DNA from: Streptomyces sp. SN-593
Lineage (GTDB): Bacteria; Actinomycetota; Actinomycetes; Streptomycetales; Streptomycetaceae
Assembly (NCBI RefSeq): GCF_016756395.1
Contig: NZ_AP018365.1
Location: 6,762,001 to 6,826,000, forward strand
Direction: 5' to 3'
DNA length: 64,000 nt
Part shown: one piece after another, positions 55,032-63,061 of the stretch
Position numbering within the stretch: the first letter of the stretch is position 1
Layout: each line of letters starts with the position of its first letter
Position numbers and translations under genes: made by a program
The notes under the pieces: generated by a model
Told to the model about the DNA's origin: nothing
The model's input: the letters and a program-made list of their open reading frames with translations, nothing else
Database searches by the model: none

Positions 55032-56002
55032 GCGTCGTCCTCCTCGTCGGGGCGCGGCGCCCCGTACAGCGGCAGCCGGGGGTCGGTCGGCTGCTCGCGC
55101 CAGGTGTCCCGTACCCAGGCGTGCGCCGGGTCGTCGCTGATCAGCCAGGCCCGCAGCGGTCCCGGGCCGGCCATCACGTTCAGGTAGTACATGTCGTAGC
55201 CGGGCACCGCCATGCTCGGGCCGTGCCAGCCGTCGGGGATCAGCACCGCGTCCCCGCCGCGCACCTCCGCCAGCACGTCGCCGGCTCCGGCCGGCGAGGG
55301 GTAGACCCGCTGGTAGCCGATCGCGGCCGGTCCGCCGCGCAGCTCGTAGTAGTAGATCTCCTCCAGGCGGGTCTCGTGCGGACCGTCCTCGTCGTGCTTG
55401 TGCGGCGGGTACGACGACCAGTTGCCGCCCGGCGTCAGCACCTCGACCGCGATCAGCCGGTCGCAGTCCAGCACGTCGGCCGCCGCGAAGTTGTTCACCT
55501 GCCGGCTCGCGCTGCCCGCGCCGCGCAGCTCCACCGGCACGGCGGACGCCGGGACGTACCGCGCCGGCAGCCGCCGCGGGCAGCGGGCCCCGGCCAGCGC
55601 GAACCGGCCGCCGCCCGCACTGCCCACCACCGCACGGCAGTCGCGGGGCAGGTAGCAGAAGTCGGTGGTGCCGGAGAAGACGTCGGCGCGGCCGTGCAGG
55701 GTGAACTCCGATTCCGACTCCGACTCCACCCGCCCGGCGCCGGGTCCGGCGGCGCCGGATTCCGGGTCCGCGCCCTCCACCCGGACCGTGCACCTGCCGC
55801 CCAGCGGCAGCACCACCCACTCGCTGTCGCCGGTGTCGAAGCTCCGCGACCCGCCCGGCGCCAGCGTCAGCACCCGCAGCGCGCTGTGCTCCCACCCCGC
55901 CGACCGCGGGTCCACCCACAGGTCGTAGCCGTCGCGGGCCGCGCTCCCGGCCGGCACGTGGCGGGCCGGGGCCGCCCCTCCGGGGGACTCCGCCGTCCTC
56001 AC
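55028..56002 (-). CDS. iolB: IolB, 5-deoxyglucuronate isomerase
   Basis: The 324-residue cupin-type isomerase converts 5-deoxyglucuronate to 2-deoxy-5-keto-gluconate. It has the metal-binding PPHKHDEDGPHETRLEEIYYY block and the VLIPDGWHGPSMAVPGYDMYYL motif of the family. The GTG start (56000-56002) overlaps the iolC stop. An acidic Glu/Ser stretch near residue 95 is an insert relative to shorter family members. Confidence 0.93.
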   Translation of the reverse strand: MRTAESPGGAAPARHVPAGSAARDGYDLWVDPRSAGWEHSALRVLTLAPGGSRSFDTGDSEWVVLPLGGRCTVRVEGADPESGAAGPGAGRVESESESEFTLHGRADVFSGTTDFCYLPRDCRAVVGSAGGGRFALAGARCPRRLPARYVPASAVPVELRGAGSASRQVNNFAAADVLDCDRLIAVEVLTPGGNWSSYPPHKHDEDGPHETRLEEIYYYELRGGPAAIGYQRVYPSPAGAGDVLAEVRGGDAVLIPDGWHGPSMAVPGYDMYYLNVMAGPGPLRAWLISDDPAHAWVRDTWREQPTDPRLPLYGAPRPDEEDDA

Positions 56003-57057
56003 ACCGGCTCCTTCCGCAGCGCCGCGTCGATCTCCGCCCGGGTCGGCATCGCGTCCGCGCAGGCCAGCCGGGAGGCCACGAGCGCGCCCGCCGCGTTGGC
56101 CGCGCGCAGCACGTCCTGAAGCGGCTCGCCCGCGAGCAGCCCCGCGCACAGCGCGCCGCCGAACGCGTCTCCCGCGCCCAGCCCGTTGACCGCCTCGACC
56201 GGCACCGGCGGGACCGTGTGCGACCGGGAGGCGGTGCGGCCCAGCACGCCGTCCGGGCCCTGCTTCACCACGGCCGTGCGCACCCCCCGGCGCAGCAGTT
56301 CCCCGGCCGCCTCCACCGGGTCGCGGCTGCCCGTGGCCACCTCGACCTCCGCGAGGTTGCCGACCGCGAGCGTGGCGTACGACAGCGCGCGGGCGTACAG
56401 CGCGGGCGCCTCGGCGGGGTCGGCCCAGAACACCGGCCGCCAGTCCAGGTCGAACCACACCTCCGTGCCCTCCTCCCGGGCCTCCAGCGCCGCGAAGAGC
56501 GTGGAGCGGGTCGGCTCCACGGCCAGCGCGGACCCGGTGATCCACAGCACCCGCGCCGCCCGCACCGCCGCGCAGTCCAGGTCCCGTGGGGTCAGGCACT
56601 GGTCGGGCGCGATCGGACGGCGGTAGAAGTGGATCGGGAAGTGGTCCGGGGGGAAGAGCTCGCAGAACACCACCGGGGTCTGGGCGCCCTCGACGGTGCG
56701 CACGAAGGAGTCGTCCACGCCGAAGCCGCGCAGCGCGGCGCGGACGTAGCCGCCGAAGGGGTCGGCCCCGACGCCGGTCAGCACAGCGGTGCGCAGGCCG
56801 AGCCGGGCGCCCGCGACGGCCACGTTGGCGGCGGTGCCGCCCAGGGACTTGGCGAACGTCTCGACCTCGGCGAGGCCGACGCCGCTCTGCAACGGGTAGA
56901 GGTCCACGCCCGCGCGGCCGATGGTGATCACGTCATGGCGCCCGGGCGCGGGCGGGGGCGCCGCGTCCCGTGGGCCCGCGGGACGCGGCGCCGGAGCGTG
57001 CCCGGGCACCGGGGCCTTCCCCGGCCCGGTCGCGCGGCTCGCCTCCCGGGGCGTCAT
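55999..57057 (-). CDS. iolC: IolC, 5-dehydro-2-deoxygluconokinase
   Basis: The 352-residue PfkB-family kinase phosphorylates 2-deoxy-5-keto-gluconate. It carries IGRAGVDLYPLQSGV, a GGTAANVAVAGARLG N-terminal sugar-binding region and the C-terminal PfkB motif NGLGAGDAFGGALCAG with the catalytic aspartate. About 40 Pro/Ala-rich residues extend the N-terminus. It overlaps the upstream dehydratase-like gene (ATGA) and iolB downstream (GTGA), so the operon is tightly coupled. Confidence 0.92.
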   Translation of the reverse strand: MTPREASRATGPGKAPVPGHAPAPRPAGPRDAAPPPAPGRHDVITIGRAGVDLYPLQSGVGLAEVETFAKSLGGTAANVAVAGARLGLRTAVLTGVGADPFGGYVRAALRGFGVDDSFVRTVEGAQTPVVFCELFPPDHFPIHFYRRPIAPDQCLTPRDLDCAAVRAARVLWITGSALAVEPTRSTLFAALEAREEGTEVWFDLDWRPVFWADPAEAPALYARALSYATLAVGNLAEVEVATGSRDPVEAAGELLRRGVRTAVVKQGPDGVLGRTASRSHTVPPVPVEAVNGLGAGDAFGGALCAGLLAGEPLQDVLRAANAAGALVASRLACADAMPTRAEIDAALRKEPV

Positions 57058-57902
57058 CGGGCGGCCAGCCACGCCAGCGACGCCCGCACGTCGGCCACGG
57101 GACCCTGGGACGGGGGCGGTTCGGCGGTCAGGACGGTGTCCTGCTCCATGACGTACCAGCCGTCGTAGCCGGCGGATTCGAGGGTGGCGACGAGGGTCGC
57201 GAGGTCGAGGTCGCCGGCGCCGAGCGGGCGGTAGAGGCCGTCCGCGACGGCGGCGGTGTAGGAGGTGGCGCCGTCGCGGACGGCGGCGGCGCGGGCGGCG
57301 TCCACGTCCTTGAGGTGGACGTGGACGACGCGGGAGGAGGCCCGGCGGGCGAGGTCCACCGGGTCGGTGCCGCCGACCAGGAGATGGCCGGTGTCGAGGC
57401 AGAGCCCGGTACGACTGCCGTCGAGGACCCGGTCCACGTCGTCGGGGCCCTCCACGAGGGTGCCGACGTGCGGGTGGAGGGCGGCGGTCACGCCGAGGGA
57501 CGCCGCCAGGTCCGTGACGGCGTCGAGGCGGGCGAGCAGGGTGCGCCAGCCGGCGGCGTCGAGGTCCGGCCGGGAGTCGTAGCCGTCCTGCCCGGTGGCG
57601 GCGGCGAGGACCAGGGTGTGCGCGCCGGCGGCGGTGAAACCGTCCAGGGCGGCGCGGACGCCCGGCAGCGGGTCGTGGCCCGGGTCGTGCAGGACCGCGG
57701 GGACGAAGCCGCCGACCGCGGTGACACCGCGCTCGGCCAGCAGGGGGCCGGGCAGGAAGCCGTCCGGCCCGAACTCGCTGGCACCGATGCCGAGTTCCGC
57801 CATCTCGTCCAGCACCCGGTCGGGGCCGAGCTGGTGGCCCCAGCCGGGGACCTCGCACACCCCCCAGGAAATCGGTGCCCCGGCGATCCGCTCGCGCCTC
57901 AT
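57054..57902 (-). CDS. iolE: Inosose dehydratase-like TIM-barrel protein (IolE-type)
   Basis: The 282-residue protein is a sugar phosphate isomerase/epimerase-like barrel with APISWGVCEVPGWG near the start, LHPHVGTLVEG, LDTGHLLVGGTDP and HVHLKDVD, supplying the Glu/Asp/His metal ligands. In an inositol operon this is most likely IolE, which dehydrates 2-keto-myo-inositol, though IolI- or IolH-type isomerases share the fold. It is the first gene of the leftward operon. The start at ATG 57900-57902 has only a weak, distant GGGAG upstream. Confidence 0.7.
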   Translation of the reverse strand: MRRERIAGAPISWGVCEVPGWGHQLGPDRVLDEMAELGIGASEFGPDGFLPGPLLAERGVTAVGGFVPAVLHDPGHDPLPGVRAALDGFTAAGAHTLVLAAATGQDGYDSRPDLDAAGWRTLLARLDAVTDLAASLGVTAALHPHVGTLVEGPDDVDRVLDGSRTGLCLDTGHLLVGGTDPVDLARRASSRVVHVHLKDVDAARAAAVRDGATSYTAAVADGLYRPLGAGDLDLATLVATLESAGYDGWYVMEQDTVLTAEPPPSQGPVADVRASLAWLAAR

Positions 57903-58548
57903 GCCACCACCACTCCCTTCGGCTCGGACGCCGGCCCGCCGCTCGGACCGGCGTTCGGTGCGTCCCCCTGTCGTGCCGCCGCCCGGCCCCGTCCGCGCAG
58001 GTCCCGGTGCCCGGCCGCGCCCCCATGCCCGTACACGTGCCCAGGATCGCGCGCGGAAACGTGCCGGTGCCTCCGGCCGGGTACGCGCCCGGGTGCGCCC
58101 CGCCGCCCCGCACTGCGCCCCGCACTGCGCCCCGCGCCGGGCGCCCGGCCCTGTCGCCCGGGAGGAACCTCCGCGCCCGGAAGCGTGCCGGTGCCTTCGG
58201 CCGGGCCCGGACCCGGGTGTGCCCCGCTGCCCCCGCCCCGCGACCCGCCCCGGGGTGGAACCCCGGCCCCGCCGCCCGGTACGCGCCCCCTGCCCGGAGA
58301 CGTGCGGGCCCGCGAGCCGGCAGCCGCCCGAGCCCGTGGCCCGACCCGGGTGGGGCACCGGCCCGGGGGCGCGTTCGTGTGCGGGCACGGGCGCGGGCAC
58401 GGGCACGGACCGGCGGTCGGTCCCGGGCCCGCTTCCGTGCGCGCGCCCGGTGCCGCGACCCGGAACCGGAACCGGACCTCGACCCGGACCTCGACCCTGA
58501 ACCGGACCCGGGCCCGGCCGCGTCGCGCCGTCGCCGGGGCGGGGCGCC
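57903..58548. other. 646-base repetitive intergenic region
   Basis: It separates the iol operon from the Gfo/Idh dehydrogenase gene, both read leftward. It contains an inverted repeat near the iol start (57925-57957), an approximately 60-base imperfect direct duplication (58054-58111 and 58178-58241), and a tandem CACTGCGCCCCG-type pair (58111-58133). Later parts are rich in GGGCACGGGC and GACCTCGACC-type short repeats. I see no gene with a ribosome binding site. Confidence 0.6.
57925..57957. promoter_or_regulatory. Inverted repeat upstream of the iol operon
   Basis: Arms 57925-57934 and 57948-57957 match in nine of ten positions around 13 bases. It lies about 25-55 bases before the iolE start, where an operator or a 5' leader hairpin would be expected. 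Confidence 0.35.
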
Positions 58549-59679
58549 TCAGGCCCACGGTGTCGCCCGCTCGGTTGCGCGCGCGGCCCCCGCCCCCAAC
58601 TCCCCGGTGACCTCGTCCAGTTCCGCGAGGGCCACCGGCCGGCGCCCCGCGCGGGAGCGCTCGCACGCCTCGGCGACGAGCAGGGCGCGCAGTGCGTCCC
58701 GCGGGGTGCACGGGTTGTCGGCCTCGCCGCGGGCGACCCGCAGGAAGGCCGCGAGTTCGGCCACGTACGCCGCGGCGAAGCGGTCGAGGAAACCGGGCCA
58801 GGGCGGGGGCACCGCCGGCCGTACGCCGCCGCCCGCCGCGGTGCCGCCGCCACGGCCCGCGCCGGCGTCCGCGGCGGACGCCGTGCCCGCCGCCGGAGGC
58901 GGCACCGCCGGGCTGAGCGGGGCGCGCGGCCCGGTGCCGACGGCGAGTTGGCCCTCCGTGCCGGCCAGCTCCATCCGCACGTCGTAGCCGGCCGCGTGGT
59001 ACCTCGCGGCGGTCGCCGTCGCCAGCACGCCGCCCTCCAGGGTGAGCAGCACCGCGCCGGTGTCCACGTCCGAGGCGGCGCGGAAGAAGTCGGCCCCGAC
59101 GTTGGCGCCGGCCGCGTAGACCTCCGCGACCTCCCGGCCGGTCACCCACCGCAGCGCGTCGAAGTCGTGGATCAGGCAGTCCCGGTACAGGCCCCCGGAG
59201 AGCGGGACGTAGGCCGCCGGGGGCGGCACCGCGTCGGAACTCACCGTGCGCACCGTGTGCAGCCGGCCCACCTTGCCGGCGCGTACCGCCTCGCGCGCGG
59301 CGGCGTACTCCGGGTCGAAGCGCCGCTGGAAGCCGACCTGGAGCACCGCGCCGTCCCGCTCGGCCGCGCGCACCGCGGCGAGGGTGCCCGGAAGGTCGCG
59401 GGCGAGCGGCTTCTCGCAGAACGCCGGGATCCCGCCGCGGGCGGCCCTGGCCAGCAGGTCCGCGTGGGTCGAGGTCGCGGTCGCGACCACCACCGCGTCC
59501 GGGCGCGCGGCGAACAGCGCGTCCACCGTCAGCGCCCTGCCGCCGTGGCCAGCCGCGACCCGTTCGGACCGCGCCGGGTCGGCGTCCGCGACCAGCAGTT
59601 CGGCCACGTCCGGGTGCGCCGCGAGCGTCCCGGCGTGAAAAGCGCCGATCCGCCCGGCGCCCAGCAGTCCGATCCGCAT
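58549..59679 (-). CDS. iolG: Gfo/Idh/MocA-family dehydrogenase, inositol 2-dehydrogenase-like
   Basis: The 376-residue protein has the N-terminal Rossmann motif IGLLGAGRIGAFHAGTL, the family EKPLA motif with its lysine, and the active-site GLYRDCLIHDFDALRW with its aspartate and histidine. IolG-type members oxidise myo-inositol to 2-keto-myo-inositol with NAD. It lies 646 bases upstream of the iol operon and is divergent from a sugar ABC importer, fitting the first catabolic step. A Pro/Ala/Gly-rich insert (about residues 265-300) is unusual. Other polyol substrates are possible. Confidence 0.8.
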   Translation of the reverse strand: MRIGLLGAGRIGAFHAGTLAAHPDVAELLVADADPARSERVAAGHGGRALTVDALFAARPDAVVVATATSTHADLLARAARGGIPAFCEKPLARDLPGTLAAVRAAERDGAVLQVGFQRRFDPEYAAAREAVRAGKVGRLHTVRTVSSDAVPPPAAYVPLSGGLYRDCLIHDFDALRWVTGREVAEVYAAGANVGADFFRAASDVDTGAVLLTLEGGVLATATAARYHAAGYDVRMELAGTEGQLAVGTGPRAPLSPAVPPPAAGTASAADAGAGRGGGTAAGGGVRPAVPPPWPGFLDRFAAAYVAELAAFLRVARGEADNPCTPRDALRALLVAEACERSRAGRRPVALAELDEVTGELGAGAARATERATPWA

Positions 59680-60027
59680 CCTCTGCCCCCTCCGCGTCGT
59701 CCCCCGCACGCACGGTCGCCACAACGATCTCCCGTCATCATGCCCTGTCCGCGGCCCCCGACGGCGCTTACCGCTCAGGTCGGGACGCCGCGCCGACCCT
59801 GCTCAGCCTCCTGCCGGCCCCTGCCGGCAACCGCCGACGCCCCGCCCGCGCCCCGACCCCGCCCCCGTGCGGACCCCGCGCCGGGCCCGGCCGCCCGGTC
59901 GCCGCCCCGGCGCGCGAGTGGTGGTCGGGGCGCGCGGAGGCTTGACGGATACTGGGGCCGCCGGGAGGGTCACACGCAGCACTCTCATCCCGGCAGCACC
60001 AGGAACGTGAAGGAAAGGCAGGGCCAC
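59680..60027. other. Divergent promoter region between dehydrogenase and ABC importer
   Basis: About 350 bases. A possible importer -35 (TTGACG, 59942-59947) has no clear -10 at the expected distance. A CTGCCGGC direct repeat pair lies at about 59812-59833. No coding frame or strong operator was found, although regulation of both inositol units is likely to be located here. Confidence 0.45.
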
Positions 60028-61077
60028 GTGGCGGAGGCAAGGGCGGGACGCGACCGCGGCGACCGCGGGGGCAGGCGGCGCACGCGCCGGGCGGTCGGGG
60101 CACTGCTCGCGGTCGGGCTCTGCGCGGCGGCCCTGGCCGGGTGCAGCGCGACCGGCGGCAAGCGCGCGGAGGACCGGGCCAAGCGGCTCGCCGCGAACGG
60201 CTCCGCGGTGAACACCCCGCGCTGGACGTTCGCCATGGTGACGCACTCCGGCGCGGGCGACACGTTCTGGGACATCGTGCAGAACGGAGCCAAACAGGCC
60301 GCGCAGAAGGACAACATCAAGTTCCTGTACTCCAACAGCGACCAGGGCGACCAGCAGGCCCAGCTCGTGCAGGCCGCGATCGACCAGCACGTGGACGGCC
60401 TGATCGTCACCCTCGCCAAGCCGGACGCGATGAAGGCGGCCGTCACCAAGGCGGTCAAGGCCGGGATACCGGTCATCACCGTCAACTCCGGCGCCGAGCA
60501 GTCCAGGCAGCTCGGCGCGCTCACGCACATCGGGCAGGACGAGACGGTCGCCGGCAACGCGGTCGGCGACGAGCTGAACGCGCGCGGCCGCAAGCACGCC
60601 CTGTGCGTGCTGCACGAGCAGGGCAACGTCGGCCTGGAACAGCGCTGCGCCGGCGTGAAGGCGCACTTCCACGGCACGCTGGACAAGGTCTACGTGGACG
60701 GCACCAACATGCCCGACGTGCAGTCCGCGATCGAGGCCAAGCTCCAGTCCGACCCGTCGATCGACTCCGTGGTGACCCTGGGCGCGCCCTTCGCGCCGAC
60801 CGCCGCCAAGGCCAAGCAGGAGGCGGGCTCCAAGGCCGAGATCGACACCTTCGACCTCAACGCCCAGGTGGCCGCCTCGCTGAAGGACGGCACCCTCGGG
60901 TTCGCCGTCGACCAGCAGCCCTACCTCCAGGGCTACGAGGCGGTGGACCTGCTGTGGCTGTACCGCTACAACAAGGACACCCTCGGCGGCGGGCAGCCGG
61001 TGCTCACCGGCCCGCAGATCGTCACCAAGGACGACGCGGACGCGCTGCTGGCCTACACCAAGCGGGGCACCCGGTGA
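60028..61077 (+). CDS. Periplasmic-binding-type sugar lipoprotein of CUT2 importer
   Basis: The 349-residue protein has a basic N-terminus, a hydrophobic stretch and the lipobox LAGC (C39), then a ribose-binding-protein fold of the Peripla_BP_4 type: GDTFWDIVQNGAKQAA, VDGLIVTLAKPDAM, VITVNSGAE. It captures a monosaccharide or cyclitol; myo-inositol is the contextual guess. GTG 60028 is the likely start, but GTG 60007 is in frame and next to AGGA. It overlaps the permease gene by GTGA. Confidence 0.88.
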   Translation: MAEARAGRDRGDRGGRRRTRRAVGALLAVGLCAAALAGCSATGGKRAEDRAKRLAANGSAVNTPRWTFAMVTHSGAGDTFWDIVQNGAKQAAQKDNIKFLYSNSDQGDQQAQLVQAAIDQHVDGLIVTLAKPDAMKAAVTKAVKAGIPVITVNSGAEQSRQLGALTHIGQDETVAGNAVGDELNARGRKHALCVLHEQGNVGLEQRCAGVKAHFHGTLDKVYVDGTNMPDVQSAIEAKLQSDPSIDSVVTLGAPFAPTAAKAKQEAGSKAEIDTFDLNAQVAASLKDGTLGFAVDQQPYLQGYEAVDLLWLYRYNKDTLGGGQPVLTGPQIVTKDDADALLAYTKRGTR

Positions 61078-62135
61078 CCGGCACCCGTGACGCCGTGATG
61101 GACGTCGTCGGCGCGGGCGGGGACGAGCGGCTGGCGCCCCGGTCGCTGGCGCGGCGGCTGCTGGGCCGGCCCGAGCTGGGCGCGGTGGTCGGCGCGGCGG
61201 CGGTCTTCCTGTTCTTCTCGGTCGTCGCCGACTCCTTCCTGCGCGCCTCCAGCATGGGCACCGTGCTGTACGCGTCGTCCACCATCGGCATCATGGCGGT
61301 GCCGGTGGCGCTGCTGATGATCGGCGGCGAGTTCGACCTGTCCGCCGGCGTGATGGTGACCAGCTCGGCGCTGACCTCGTCGATGTTCAGCTACCAGATG
61401 ACCGCGAACACCTGGGTCGGTGTCGGGGTGTCGCTGCTGGTCACGCTGGCGCTCGGCGCGTTCAACGGGATCATGCTGGTGCGCACGAAGCTGCCGAGCT
61501 TCATCATCACCCTGGGCACCTTCCTGATGCTCACCGGCCTCAACCTCGGCCTGACCAACCTGATCAGCGGCACCGTGGCCACGAAGTCGATCGGCGACAT
61601 GCAGGGCTTCCCCACCTGCCGGGACCTGTTCGCCTCGCACTGGACGATCGGCCCGATCGACCTCCAGGTGACCATCCTGTGGTGGCTGGGCCTGGTCGCC
61701 GTGGCGACCTGGGTGCTGCTGCGCACCCGCGCCGGCAACTGGATCTTCGCGGCCGGCGGCAACGCGGACGCGGCGCGCGCGGTCGGCGTGCCGGTGGCCC
61801 GCACCAAGATCGGCCTGTACGTGGCGGTCGCCTTCTGCGCCTGGATCTCCGGCCAGCACCTGCTCTTCGCGTTCGACGTGGTGCAGTCCGGCGAGGGCGT
61901 CGGCAACGAGTTCCTGTACATCATCGCGGCGGTCATCGGCGGCTGCCTGATGACCGGCGGCTACGGCAGCGCGATCGGATCGGCGGTCGGCGCGTTCATC
62001 TTCGGCATGGCGAGCAAGGGCATCGTGTACGCGCAGTGGAACGCGGACTGGTTCCAGTTCTTCCTGGGGGCGATGCTGCTGCTCGCCACCCTGCTCAACG
62101 CGTGGGTGCGCAGGCGGGCGGAGGCGAGCAAGTGA
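61074..62135 (+). CDS. CUT2-type ABC sugar permease
   Basis: The 353-residue membrane protein resembles RbsC. It has about nine to ten hydrophobic helices, the IGGEFDLSAGVMV segment, and the EAA-like loop with AAGGNADAARAVGVPVARTK. It forms the channel for the lipoprotein encoded upstream and the ATPase encoded downstream, overlapping each by four bases (GTGA). Confidence 0.92.
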   Translation: MTGTRDAVMDVVGAGGDERLAPRSLARRLLGRPELGAVVGAAAVFLFFSVVADSFLRASSMGTVLYASSTIGIMAVPVALLMIGGEFDLSAGVMVTSSALTSSMFSYQMTANTWVGVGVSLLVTLALGAFNGIMLVRTKLPSFIITLGTFLMLTGLNLGLTNLISGTVATKSIGDMQGFPTCRDLFASHWTIGPIDLQVTILWWLGLVAVATWVLLRTRAGNWIFAAGGNADAARAVGVPVARTKIGLYVAVAFCAWISGQHLLFAFDVVQSGEGVGNEFLYIIAAVIGGCLMTGGYGSAIGSAVGAFIFGMASKGIVYAQWNADWFQFFLGAMLLLATLLNAWVRRRAEASK

Positions 62136-63061
62136 TCACGGTCGACGACGGCAGGGACCCCGGCGCCGCCGGCGACGCGCCCGGCGCCCCCCTGGTGGCG
62201 CTCACCGGCGTGAGCAAGTCCTACGGCAACGTGCGGGCGCTGCGCGACGTGTCCCTGGAAGTGCACGCCGGGCAGATCACCTGCGTGCTGGGGGACAACG
62301 GCGCCGGCAAGTCCACCCTCATCAAGATCATCGCGGGCCTGCACCCGCACGACGCCGGCACCTACGCCGTCGAGGGCCGCCAGGTCCGGCACGGCTCGCC
62401 GCGGCAGGCGCTGGACCTCGGCATCGCGACGGTCTACCAGGACCTCGCCGTCGTCCCCCTGATGCCGGTGTGGCGGAACTTCTTCCTCGGCTCGGAGCCG
62501 ACCAGGGGCCGCGGCCCGCTGCGCCGCCTGGACACCGCGGCGATGCGCGCGGCCACCCACCAGGCGCTGCTGCGGATGGGCATCGACCTGCGCGACGTGG
62601 ACCAGCCGATCGGCACCCTGTCCGGCGGCGAGCGGCAGTGCGTGGCGATCGCCCGCGCGGTGCACTTCGGCGCGAAGGTGCTGGTGCTCGACGAGCCCAC
62701 GGCCGCGCTCGGCGTGAAGCAGTCCGGAATGGTGCTCCGGTACGTCGCCGCGGCCCGCGACGCCGGACTGGGTGTGGTGCTCATCACCCACAACCCGCAC
62801 CACGCCTACCTGGTCGGTGACCGTTTCGTGCTGCTCAAGCGCGGCGCGATGTCCGGCAGCCACCTGAAGGAGGACATTACGCTGGACGAGCTGACGCGGG
62901 AGATGGCCGGCGGCAGCGAGCTGGACGAACTGACCCACGAGCTGAACCGGCCGCGCGGAGGCGGCACAATGGCGGAGGACACCGCCACGTCCGCACCGCA
63001 GGCTCCCCCGACCCCGTCCGCCCCCCACGCCGACCCACCCGACCCGGAGACCACCGCTTGA
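62132..63061 (+). CDS. Single-domain ATP-binding subunit of CUT2 importer
   Basis: The 309-residue ATPase contains one complete nucleotide-binding domain: Walker A GDNGAGKST, Q-loop VYQD, signature LSGGE, Walker B VLVLDEPTAALG and H-loop ITHN. RbsA-type partners of CUT2 permeases usually have two fused domains of about 500 residues, so this is the single-domain variant. The last 45 residues are a disordered Pro/Thr-rich tail. The stop overlaps the next gene at a TTGA junction. Confidence 0.9.
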   Translation: MITVDDGRDPGAAGDAPGAPLVALTGVSKSYGNVRALRDVSLEVHAGQITCVLGDNGAGKSTLIKIIAGLHPHDAGTYAVEGRQVRHGSPRQALDLGIATVYQDLAVVPLMPVWRNFFLGSEPTRGRGPLRRLDTAAMRAATHQALLRMGIDLRDVDQPIGTLSGGERQCVAIARAVHFGAKVLVLDEPTAALGVKQSGMVLRYVAAARDAGLGVVLITHNPHHAYLVGDRFVLLKRGAMSGSHLKEDITLDELTREMAGGSELDELTHELNRPRGGGTMAEDTATSAPQAPPTPSAPHADPPDPETTA

